From: Bordetella parapertussis | GTDB taxonomy: Bacteria; Pseudomonadota; Gammaproteobacteria; Burkholderiales; Burkholderiaceae_C | Direction: 5' to 3' | NCBI GenBank assembly: GCA_943328885.2 | Contig: CALQBT020000003.1 | Span: 1-22,032 of the forward strand | DNA length: 22,032 nucleotides | Part shown: positions 1 through 6,562 of the stretch, one piece after another | Position numbering within the stretch: the first letter of the stretch is position 1 | Layout: each line of letters begins with the position of its first letter | Made by a program: the position numbers and the translations under genes | Notes under the pieces: generated by a model | What the model saw: the letters and a program-made list of their open reading frames with translations, nothing else | The model's database searches: none | What the model was told of the DNA's origin: nothing

Positions 1-779
1 ACCTCAGTCATTCAGCTCAGCTGCCCAACCACAACCTGTTGACCGGCGGGCGCTGGACGCCCGACGAGGCCGATGCGCTGAGCGTCGAGGCCGGGCTGGC
101 GCAGACGCTGGGCCTGCAACTCGGCGACCGCCTGCGCTTCGACATCGCCGGCAATGTTCGCGAAGGCCGCATCACCAGCTTGCGCAAGGTTGACTGGGGC
201 TCGATGCGGGTCAACTTCTTTGTGATGTTTCCGCAAGCGCGCATGGAAGACCTTCCGCTGAGCTACATCAGCGCTTTCCGAGCCCCGGCGCCGGGGCTGG
301 ACCGCGCGCTGGCCCAGCAGTTCCCCAACCTGACCCTGGTCGACCTGACCGCCTCGCTGGCCCAGGTCCAGGCGGTGCTCGAGCGGGTGGTGCGGGCGGT
401 GGAATTTCTGTTCGGCTTCACGCTGGCCGCCGGCTTGGTGGTGCTGTTCGCGGCGGTGAGTTCAACGCGCGAAAACCGGGCCCGCGAGTACGCTGTGATG
501 CGCGCGGTGGGCGCGGGCAGCGCGCTGCTGCGCCAGGTGCAGCGTGCTGAGTTGCTGGGCGTGGGCGCGCTCGCCGGGTTGTTGGCAGCGCTGGCCGCGG
601 TGGTGTTGGGTGGTCTGCTGGCGCGCCAGGTGTTTGAATTCGCCTGGGCACCTTCGCCCTGGGTGCCGCTGGCGGGCACTTTGGCCGGCGCGCTGCTGGC
701 TTGGGCGGCGGGCTGGTGGGGTTTGCGCGAGGTGCTGCGCCGGCCGGTGATCGACACGCTGCGGCGGGCGTCGGAGTAA
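1..779 (+). CDS. FtsX/YbbP-like ABC transporter permease, C-terminal part (5' truncated)
   Basis: The reading frame is open from the left edge (first full codon at 3) to the TAA at 777-779, so only about the last 258 residues are visible. The start of that stretch is a soluble periplasmic-type domain with the pattern LSVEAGLAQTLGLQLGD, then DIAGNVREGRI and a VDWGSMRVNFF segment. This is typical of FtsX-like permeases of the YbbP/MacB-related class, which work with a LolD-like ATPase on lipoprotein or envelope substrates. The C-terminal part has three hydrophobic segments, roughly codons at 390-465, 550-625 and 655-725. Between the first two lies a conserved cytoplasmic loop with STRENRAREYAVMRAVGA, the usual FtsX coupling-loop signature. 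The gene converges on the chemotaxis block and is probably unrelated to it. The substrate cannot be told from this fragment. Confidence 0.85.
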   Translation, partial: LSHSAQLPNHNLLTGGRWTPDEADALSVEAGLAQTLGLQLGDRLRFDIAGNVREGRITSLRKVDWGSMRVNFFVMFPQARMEDLPLSYISAFRAPAPGLDRALAQQFPNLTLVDLTASLAQVQAVLERVVRAVEFLFGFTLAAGLVVLFAAVSSTRENRAREYAVMRAVGAGSALLRQVQRAELLGVGALAGLLAALAAVVLGGLLARQVFEFAWAPSPWVPLAGTLAGALLAWAAGWWGLREVLRRPVIDTLRRASE

Positions 780-843
780 AGCAGCGCCTGGGACGGATGC
801 TGTGCCAGTCGGTCTGCGCGCCGCCAAGCCTAGCGTCGCGGAG

Positions 844-2667
844 CTAGAACGATGTCCAGTCGTCTGACGCCACCGTCGCGGCTTGGCGTGAACTTTCGAT
901 GGCCCGGGCGATCGCCGCCTGTGCGGCATCGGTCGGTCGTGGGCCTTGGCTGGTGATCGCCGAGCGGGCGGGTGTCCCCGGGTGGACGGGCGGTTTTCTG
1001 GCGGCTGTGGGGGTCGCGGCACGCAGGACTGCTCGGGGCAGCACTGAGCGCCCCGAGGACGGCCTAATCCGGCCGCCCCTCATGGGGGTCAAACAAAGTG
1101 GCAAAGCCACGTTTGCTTGAGAGACCTGGTCGCTGGCCAGGCGGAAGCGCTGCATCGTCAAGGCCAGGCGCTGCGCTTGCTCGCGCAGGCTCTCGGCCGC
1201 TGCCGCACTTTGCTCGACCATCGCGGCGTTTTGCTGGGTCATCTGGTCCAGGCTGTTGACGGCGCTGTTGACCTCGCCGACGCGCTGGTCCTGCTCGCGG
1301 GCCGTGGCGCTGATCTCGCCGATCACGTCGGTCACGCGCTGAACGCTGACCACGATTTCATCCATGGTCGCGCCGGCGTCGCGCACCAGATGGGCGCCGG
1401 CCTCGACCTTGTCAACACTGGCGCTGATCAAGGTCTTGATTTCGCGTGCTGCGCCGGCACTGCGTTGTGCCAGGCTGCGTACCTCCGCCGCCACCACTGC
1501 GAAGCCGCGCCCTTGCTCACCGGCGCGGGCGGCTTCGACTGCGGCGTTGAGCGCGAGGATGTTGGTCTGGAACGCGATGCCGTCGATCGTGCCGACGATG
1601 TCGGCAATGCGCTTGGACGAGCCGTTGATCTCATCCATCGTACTGACCACTTGCGAGACGACCTCGCCGCCGCGACGCGCCACCGCCGAGGCCGAGGCTG
1701 CCAGCTGCTGGGCCTGGTCTGCGGCGGCGGCGCTCTGGCGCACGCTACAGGCCAGCTGCTCGGTCGAGCTGGCGGTCTGCTGCAGGCTGGAGGCGGCTTG
1801 CTCGGTGCGCTGGCTCAGGTCGGTGTTGCCCGAGGCCACCTCGGCGCTGGCGAGTTGGATCGAGTTTGCGGCTTGACGCACCGGGCCGACGATGCCGCGC
1901 AGCGCGTCGCGCATCGCGGCCAACGACTGGCTCAGTGCGCCGATCTCATCGTTGCGCCGGGTGTCGACCTCAACCTCGAGATCGCCCTCGCCGATCCGTC
2001 TGGCGATCGTCGCCAGGCTGTGCATCGGCCGGCAGATCGACCGCACCTGCAGTAGCGTGGCGATGGCCAGTCCGAGTACCAGCAGCGCCATGGCCCCGAC
2101 CGCGAGCCACAGGGTGGCGCTGCGCTGGGCGCCGGCCTGGGTGCGCACGCTCTCGGCCCGGGCTTGCTGCATCGCCACATAGGCTTGTTGCGTCGACAAA
2201 TAAGCGTTGATGGCGGGCCGGACCTGGTGGCTCAGCAAGACCTGAGCGGCCGCGACGTCGCCGTTGCCCCTGGTTTTTAGCGCGCTGTTGCGTGCGTCGA
2301 TGTAGACCTTGCGGGCCTGCGCAATCCGGCCCAGAGCGGCCTTCTCGTCGGCGTCACGGGCGCTGGCCTCAATGCGTTGCGCGATCTCGCTGATGCGCGC
2401 GGTGCTGGCATCGATCTCTGGTTGCAGTGCAGCGTCGACCGCCGGGTCCTTGCTGAGCACGCTGGCAATCACGCGCGCCGCGTTGGCGTTGGTCAGGCCT
2501 TGCCAGGTCGCGGCGTCGAGCAGCCTGGCTTGCTGCAGGCGCCACTGCGCATCGGCTTGGGCCTCTTGTTTGCTGCTGTGCAGGGCCATGGCAATGGTCG
2601 TCGCAGCCAGCACGCCGGTCACGGTCAGCGTGGGCAGCCACAGGCGGGTGGCGATCTTCAGGGTCAT
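844..2667 (-). CDS. Methyl-accepting chemotaxis protein, transmembrane, 607 aa
   Basis: This is a classical inner-membrane chemoreceptor. Transmembrane helix 1 is at about residues 8-29. A helical periplasmic domain of about 150 residues (four-helix-bundle type) follows, then transmembrane helix 2 at about 185-207 and a HAMP linker at about 208-262. The long cytoplasmic coiled coil carries the invariant hairpin tip IAFQTNILALNAAVEAARAG at about 364-383. The protein ends in DDWTSF, whose last five residues fit the xWxxF docking peptide used by CheR and CheB. The linker before it (about 510-600) is Pro/Ala/Arg-rich and, at about 518-546, is encoded by a run of palindromes described separately. 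It is the last gene of the che block, 42 bases after cheW, and signals through CheW and CheA. No clear Shine-Dalgarno precedes this ATG. The ligand is unknown. Confidence 0.95.
   Translation of the reverse strand: MTLKIATRLWLPTLTVTGVLAATTIAMALHSSKQEAQADAQWRLQQARLLDAATWQGLTNANAARVIASVLSKDPAVDAALQPEIDASTARISEIAQRIEASARDADEKAALGRIAQARKVYIDARNSALKTRGNGDVAAAQVLLSHQVRPAINAYLSTQQAYVAMQQARAESVRTQAGAQRSATLWLAVGAMALLVLGLAIATLLQVRSICRPMHSLATIARRIGEGDLEVEVDTRRNDEIGALSQSLAAMRDALRGIVGPVRQAANSIQLASAEVASGNTDLSQRTEQAASSLQQTASSTEQLACSVRQSAAAADQAQQLAASASAVARRGGEVVSQVVSTMDEINGSSKRIADIVGTIDGIAFQTNILALNAAVEAARAGEQGRGFAVVAAEVRSLAQRSAGAAREIKTLISASVDKVEAGAHLVRDAGATMDEIVVSVQRVTDVIGEISATAREQDQRVGEVNSAVNSLDQMTQQNAAMVEQSAAAAESLREQAQRLALTMQRFRLASDQVSQANVALPLCLTPMRGGRIRPSSGRSVLPRAVLRAATPTAARKPPVHPGTPARSAITSQGPRPTDAAQAAIARAIESSRQAATVASDDWTSF
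1032..1115. repeat. Cluster of four adjacent inverted repeats inside the MCP gene
   Basis: Four small palindromes follow one another with almost no gap. They are CTCGGGGC at 1032-1039 with GCCCCGAG at 1050-1057; CGGCC at 1060-1064 with GGCCG at 1071-1075; CCCC at 1076-1079 with GGGG at 1084-1087; and GTGGC at 1098-1102 with GCCAC at 1106-1110, flanked by CAAAC at 1090-1094 and GTTTG at 1111-1115. The stretch stays in frame and encodes part of the variable MCP linker. The density of pairing looks like a REP/palindromic element inserted without breaking the gene. That origin is inferred; a second copy has not been seen in the window. Confidence 0.6.
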
Positions 2668-2709
2668 GGTGGTCTTCGGGCGGAAGGCGGGTTGGCGAAT
2701 CGGTGGGCT

Positions 2710-3249
2710 TCAGGCGACCGCTTCGTCCATCAAGCCCATGTCGGCGCTGCCCATCAGCGCCTCGATGTCCATCAGGATCAACATCCGGTCGTTGACGCTG
2801 CCGATCCCGGTGATGAAGCTTGAATCGATGCTGGCATTCAGCGCCGGGGCCGGGCGGATCGCATCACCGCCCAGTTCCAATACATCGGAGACCGAGTCGA
2901 CGATGGCGCCGACCACCCGAGCGCGCACGTTGAGAACCACCACCACGGTGAAGTGGTTGTACTCGGCGCTGTCGCAGCCGAGCTTGAGCCGCAAGTCAAC
3001 GATCGGCACGATCACGCCGCGCAGGTTGACCACGCCCTTGAGGAAGGCCGGTGCGTTGGCGATGCGGGTGGGTGGCTCGAACGAGCGGATTTCCTGCACC
3101 CGCAGGATGTCGATGCCGTATTCCTCGGCGCCCAGGCGGAACGTGAGGTATTCCCCGTTCGGCGACTTGTTGGCCGCGTCGCGATGGCTGGCGTTGGCGC
3201 GTTGGGTCTCGTGGTGCGCCACCTTGGCTGCGTCGGTGATCATGTCCAT
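2710..3249 (-). CDS. cheW: Chemotaxis coupling protein CheW, 179 aa
   Basis: CheW is a cytoplasmic adaptor that links the receptor tip to the CheA P5 domain in the signalling array. The core CheW/SH3-like fold starts near residue 33 with GEYLTFRLGAEEYGIDILRV. It continues through the conserved NLRGVIVPIVDLRLKLG segment (about residues 74-90) and a second beta subdomain ending in MLILMDIEAL. About 30 N-terminal residues precede the domain and are rich in Ala, His and Asn, slightly longer than in enterobacterial CheW (167 residues). The gene lies 82 bases downstream of cheA and 42 bases upstream of the MCP gene on the same strand. A sigma-28-like promoter sits in the cheA-cheW gap, so it may be transcribed both from the operon and on its own. 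A second in-frame ATG two codons in is an alternative start. Confidence 0.95.
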   Translation of the reverse strand: MDMITDAAKVAHHETQRANASHRDAANKSPNGEYLTFRLGAEEYGIDILRVQEIRSFEPPTRIANAPAFLKGVVNLRGVIVPIVDLRLKLGCDSAEYNHFTVVVVLNVRARVVGAIVDSVSDVLELGGDAIRPAPALNASIDSSFITGIGSVNDRMLILMDIEALMGSADMGLMDEAVA

Positions 3250-3297
3250 GGCAGAGGTCTCGGTTGGTGCGGGGCTGTGGGCTTGCCGCTTGAGGGT

Positions 3298-3324
3298 TTA
3301 TCGGCAGCGATCGCCTGCGGTGTA
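3298..3324 (-). promoter_or_regulatory. Candidate sigma-28 (FliA) promoter for cheW-mcp
   Basis: On the minus strand a perfect -10 block GCCGATAA (3305 down to 3298) is preceded, 15 bases upstream, by TACA (3324 to 3321), against the enterobacterial FliA pattern TAAA-N15-GCCGATAA. This is 11 of 12 core positions. The extended -35 bases (GTTT) are not conserved. The site falls inside the 82-base cheA-cheW gap and would give a leader of about 40 bases before the cheW ATG. The sequence match is seen; promoter activity is inferred. Confidence 0.45.
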
Positions 3325-3331
3325 GCGCTGC

Positions 3332-5392
3332 TCAATGCCGGCTGCGCCGCACCAGCGAGGCGATGTCGAGGATCAGCGCGACCCGGCCATCGCCCATGAT
3401 GGTGGCGCCCGAGACATCGGGCACCTTGCGGTAGTTGGCTTCGAGGTTCTTGACCACCACCTGCTGCTGGCCCAGCAACTCATCGACCAGTAGCGCGACG
3501 CGGCCACCTTCGGCCTCGACCACGACCATGATGTTGCCGGCCTTGGCGGCCGAGACCTCGTCCCGGGGGACCTCGAAGCGCTGTTCCAGGTCGATCACCT
3601 GCATGTACTCGCCGCGCACCTCGACCACCCGGGTGCTGCCGCCAATGGTGCGCAACATGCTGTCCCGGACCTGGAACGACTCGACCACCGAACCCAGCGG
3701 CAGGATGTAGCACTCCTGCGCCACCGCCACGCTCATGCCGTCCATGATCGCCAGCGTCAGCGGCAAGCGCACTTTGACGCTCATGCCGTGGCCTTCGGCG
3801 CTGTCGATCTCGACCGTGCCGCCGAGCGCGGTGATGTTTTTCTTGACCACGTCCATGCCCACGCCGCGGCCCGAGACATCGGTCACGACCTCGGCGGTGG
3901 AAAAACCCGGCGCAAAGATCAATCCCCAGACCTCGCTGTCTGGCAGCGTGTCGGGGGCGTCGAGGCCTTTTTCGCGAGCTTTTTGCAGCAGCTTGCTGCG
4001 GTTCAGGCCACGGCCGTCGTCGCGCACCTCGATCACGATGCTGCCGCCCTGGTGGCTCGCCACCAGCGTGAGCGTGCCTTGTTCGGGTTTGCCGCGCTCG
4101 GCGCGTTCGGCGGGTAGCTCGATGCCGTGGTCGCAACTGTTGCGCACCAGGTGGGTCAGCGGATCGGTGATCTTCTCGACCATGCCCTTGTCGAGCTCGG
4201 TCGACTCGCCCACCGTCACGAGTTCGACCTTCTTGCCCAGCTTGGTCGCCAGGTCGCGCAGCATGCGCGGGAAGCGGTTGAAGACCATGGCCATCGGGAT
4301 CATGCGGATCGACATCACCGCTTCCTGCAGGTCTTTGGTGTTACGCGCCAGATCCGCCAGGCCGGTGCTGAACTGCTGGGCCAGCGCGCCGTCCAAGCGG
4401 TGCTGTGCCAGCATCGCCTGGGTGATCACCAACTCGCCGACCAGGTTGATCAACTGGTCGACTTTCTCGACCGAGACCCGCAGCGTGGACGATTCGAGCG
4501 TGGCACCAGCCTTGGGCTCGGCCCTGGCTGCGGCGGATCCGACCTCGGTGCTTGCCGGGCGGGTCGGCGCTGGCAGGATTCGGGCGCTGGGTGCACCCGG
4601 CGCGTCGTCGAAGAAACCGTAGCCTGATGCTTGGGCGGGCGGGGCGCCTGGCGCGCCGTCGTGGAAGCCGTAGCCGGGTCCGAACGGGGCCAGACGCAGC
4701 GCTTCGCGGGGCACATGGAAGGTGAACAGATCCAGCAGGTCGCTGTCGCTGCTTTGGGTCGTGATCTTGAAGCGCCGCATGCCGTCGGCGGCCCGGCCAG
4801 CGTCCAGCGCTTCGATCTGGCCCAGGTCGACGATCTCGCGGAACAGTTCGACCAAGCTGTCGGCCAGACTGTCGTCGCTCAGTTCGCCGACCGTGAGTTC
4901 GAGCTGTCGGGTGGACTGCACCGCAAGGGCCGGCGGCGTGGCGCTGGGCGTGGACGGGGCGATGCTGACGGCCACGTCGGCGCAACACAAGGCCCGGATG
5001 TCGCGCAACAGCGCCGTGCTGTCGGGCGCCACCTCGTCGCTGCCTTGGTGCCGCGCCAGCAGCGAGCGCAGCGTGTCGCCGGCTGCCAGCAGCAGATCGA
5101 CCATCTGCGGCGTGGGCAGCAGTTCATGGCGGCGCAGCTTGTCGAGCAGCGTCTCCATCTGGTGCGTCAACTCGGTCACGTCGGAAAACCCGAAGGTGGC
5201 CGCGCCCCCCTTGACCGAGTGCGCACAGCGAAAGATCGCGTTGAGCGCCTCGTCGTCAGCCGCCTGGACGTCCAGCGCCAGCAGCATCTGCTCCAAGGTC
5301 TGAAGGTTCTCACCGGCTTCCTCGAAAAAGACCTCGAAGAATTGGCTCAGGTCCAGGCCCACGGAAGGGGCGGTTGGGCTCATCTCGGGCAT
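3332..5392 (-). CDS. cheA: Chemotaxis histidine kinase CheA, 686 aa
   Basis: CheA autophosphorylates in response to MCP/CheW state and passes phosphate to CheY and CheB. The domains run in order. P1 (HPt) is at about 14-115, with phospho-acceptor His58 in FRCAHSVKGGAATFGF. A P2-like regulator-docking domain is at about 163-236. A Pro/Ala linker carries two GYGF-type motifs at 240-268. P3 dimerisation is at about 302-365. P4 ATPase is at about 366-545, with N-box LVRNSCDHG, G1 VRDDGRG and G2 GRGVGMDVVKKN. P5, the CheW-like domain, runs from about 548 to the end. All catalytic boxes look intact. An AGGAG lies about 10 bases upstream of the chosen ATG; an ATG three codons later is also possible. 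The gene follows cheY by 79 bases and precedes cheW by 82. No cheR or cheB is adjacent. Confidence 0.97.
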   Translation of the reverse strand: MPEMSPTAPSVGLDLSQFFEVFFEEAGENLQTLEQMLLALDVQAADDEALNAIFRCAHSVKGGAATFGFSDVTELTHQMETLLDKLRRHELLPTPQMVDLLLAAGDTLRSLLARHQGSDEVAPDSTALLRDIRALCCADVAVSIAPSTPSATPPALAVQSTRQLELTVGELSDDSLADSLVELFREIVDLGQIEALDAGRAADGMRRFKITTQSSDSDLLDLFTFHVPREALRLAPFGPGYGFHDGAPGAPPAQASGYGFFDDAPGAPSARILPAPTRPASTEVGSAAARAEPKAGATLESSTLRVSVEKVDQLINLVGELVITQAMLAQHRLDGALAQQFSTGLADLARNTKDLQEAVMSIRMIPMAMVFNRFPRMLRDLATKLGKKVELVTVGESTELDKGMVEKITDPLTHLVRNSCDHGIELPAERAERGKPEQGTLTLVASHQGGSIVIEVRDDGRGLNRSKLLQKAREKGLDAPDTLPDSEVWGLIFAPGFSTAEVVTDVSGRGVGMDVVKKNITALGGTVEIDSAEGHGMSVKVRLPLTLAIMDGMSVAVAQECYILPLGSVVESFQVRDSMLRTIGGSTRVVEVRGEYMQVIDLEQRFEVPRDEVSAAKAGNIMVVVEAEGGRVALLVDELLGQQQVVVKNLEANYRKVPDVSGATIMGDGRVALILDIASLVRRSRH
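4589..4675 (-). repeat. Duplicated GYGF-x-D-x-APGAP motif in the CheA P2-P3 linker
   Basis: CheA residues 240-251 read GYGFHDGAPGAP and residues 257-268 read GYGFFDDAPGAP, five residues apart. Ten of twelve positions are identical. The motif sits in an otherwise disordered Pro/Ala linker between the CheY-docking P2 domain and the P3 dimerisation helices. Its retention suggests either a recent duplication or a short docking motif present twice. Confidence 0.8.
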
Positions 5393-5471
5393 GACCTAGA
5401 GTCTCCTGGGGTCTGTTGGGCCGTGCGGCGCGCTGTGGCGACGATCGCGCGCTGCGGCGGTGCGGGGGTTG

Positions 5472-5834
5472 TCAGCGGATTACCTTGCCGATCACCTCGA
5501 TCAGCTTGGCTGGGTCGAAGGGTTTGACCAGCCATCCGGTGGCGCCGGCCGCGCGGCCGGCCTGCTTCATTTGGTCGCTTGACTCGGTGGTCAGGATCAG
5601 GATCGGTGTGGACTTGAACTTCGGGTTCTGGCGCAGCTTGCGCGTCAGCGAGATACCGTCCATGCGTGGCATGTTCTGGTCGGTCAACACCAACTGGAAG
5701 TCGCGCTGGCCGGCTTTTTCCCAGGCGTCTTGCCCATCGACCGCCTCGATCACCTTGAAGCCGGCATTCTTCAAGGTGAAAGAAACCATCTGGCGCATGG
5801 AAGCCGAGTCATCGACGGCGAGGATTGAGTGCAT
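5472..5834 (-). CDS. cheY: Chemotaxis response regulator CheY, 120 aa
   Basis: This is a single receiver domain with no output domain, at the length expected of CheY. The acid pocket Asp8-Asp9 (ILAVDDS), phospho-acceptor Asp52 (LTDQNMP), switch Thr82 (LILTTES) and Lys104-Pro105 (WLVKPFD) are all present. Position 101, one residue after Gly100 and before LVK, is Trp instead of the Tyr at the switch position in enterobacterial CheY, which is common in stand-alone regulators. CheY-P would diffuse to FliM and FliN, encoded further along the window, to reverse or slow the motor. A good Shine-Dalgarno (GGAG, about 7 bases before ATG) supports the start. The gene lies 45 bases after the cheZ-like gene and 79 before cheA. 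A candidate FliA promoter overlaps the end of the upstream gene. Confidence 0.96.
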   Translation of the reverse strand: MHSILAVDDSASMRQMVSFTLKNAGFKVIEAVDGQDAWEKAGQRDFQLVLTDQNMPRMDGISLTRKLRQNPKFKSTPILILTTESSDQMKQAGRAAGATGWLVKPFDPAKLIEVIGKVIR

Positions 5835-5857
5835 CGCTTTCTCCGGGAAACGCTGGG

Positions 5858-5884
5858 TTTTCGGTGCCCATCGGTGAAACTAAA
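5858..5884 (-). promoter_or_regulatory. Candidate sigma-28 (FliA) promoter for cheY
   Basis: On the minus strand TTTAGTTT (5884 to 5877), an 11-base spacer, then ACCGAAAA (5865 to 5858) match the extended FliA pattern TAAAGTTT-N11-GCCGATAA at 12 of 16 positions with exact spacing. It overlaps the stop codon of the cheZ-like gene and would start transcription about 16 bases before the cheY ATG, just upstream of its ribosome binding site. This is a weaker match than the cheW site and is supported mainly by position. Confidence 0.33.
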
Positions 5885-6335
5885 ACAGTTCGATCGAACC
5901 GGCGTCCATTTCGTCCTGGGTCACCGGATTTGGCCGCGCTGGTGCGTCCCGCACCAGCGCCTGGCCATCCTCGTCGTCGCCGATCACCGCCTGTGCCAGT
6001 TGGTCGGCGCAGTGGCGTAGGCGGCGTTGGGTGTGGTCCAGCAACTGCGAGGCCATGTCCTGGAACTGCAGCGCAGTGATCGCATCACCGAGAACCACCA
6101 TCGCGCCGTGAAGCCGGCGTTCGACCGGCGCCGCAGGCCGCGACGCTGGCCGCATCAGCGGCTGGATCTGGTCTGCCGCGGCGTTGAAATGACCTATCAA
6201 GGTCTGGCTGGCATCGCACAACAGCCGCTTCAAACGGTCCAGGTCGTTGCTGGCGACCATCAGGCTGTCTTGCAGGTCTGCCGCCAGCAGCCAGGGTAGC
6301 GGCGCCTGGGCATGGTTGGGTTCGTCATCGAGCAT
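5880..6335 (-). CDS. CheZ-like CheY-P phosphatase candidate, 151 aa
   Basis: A small, mostly helical protein encoded directly upstream of cheY. It has a first helical stretch at about 15-62 and a second at about 72-116. The second contains LQFQDMASQLLDHTQRRL, in which Asp93 and Gln97 are spaced exactly as catalytic Asp143 and Gln147 of enterobacterial CheZ (QDLTGQ). The C-terminus ends in an acidic-hydrophobic tail (DEMDAGSIELF), similar in kind to the CheY-binding tail of CheZ. It is shorter than CheZ (about 214 residues). The frame runs upstream to 6554, but the ATG at 6335 is chosen because GGAG lies six bases before it and the upstream stretch looks non-coding. The motif and location are seen; phosphatase activity is inferred. 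It could instead be another chemotaxis helper of the same helical type. Confidence 0.7.
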   Translation of the reverse strand: MLDDEPNHAQAPLPWLLAADLQDSLMVASNDLDRLKRLLCDASQTLIGHFNAAADQIQPLMRPASRPAAPVERRLHGAMVVLGDAITALQFQDMASQLLDHTQRRLRHCADQLAQAVIGDDEDGQALVRDAPARPNPVTQDEMDAGSIELF

Positions 6336-6409
6336 CGTCACTCCGCGTGGGCGCATGCTGGCGCGCAAAAGCTTGTCCTGGCACCCGAATACCGATCCAG
6401 GCAGCTTCT

Positions 6410-6436
6410 TTTTCGGCGCCGCCGGGGCCAAATTGA
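6410..6436 (-). promoter_or_regulatory. Candidate sigma-28 (FliA) promoter for the cheZ-like/che operon
   Basis: On the minus strand TCAATTTG (6436 to 6429), an 11-base spacer and GCCGAAAA (6417 to 6410) match TAAAGTTT-N11-GCCGATAA at 12 of 16 positions, with 7 of 8 in the -10. It lies in the 227-base divergent gap between the cheZ-like gene and the kinase gene. It would give a leader of about 68 bases. No equally good promoter was seen for the divergent kinase gene in the same gap. Confidence 0.4.
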
Positions 6437-6562
6437 GGGCCGACGGCGCGCAGCACCGCCACGCGACTGTTCTGAGAGGAATTTGTCCGCATCCAGGCCG
6501 GACTTGGTCACTGCCAGCGCCGCGACCAGGCCTGAAGACATCAGGCTTTGTCATACTCTGGG

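Noticed and set aside
1117..2055. 312-codon plus-strand frame antisense to the MCP gene
   Set aside because: It is a GC-rich shadow of the MCP codons, with composition dominated by Ala/Gly/Leu/Arg/Asp and no domain. The minus-strand MCP is unmistakable.
6379..6395. Sigma-54-like TGGCACC upstream of the kinase gene
   Set aside because: The -24 block is good, but the required GC at -12 spacing is absent (CC instead).
6336..6554. 73-codon N-terminal extension of the cheZ-like gene
   Set aside because: Cys/Arg/Pro-rich with no conservation character and no ribosome site. The ATG at 6335 has GGAG at good spacing, and a promoter-like site lies inside the extension.
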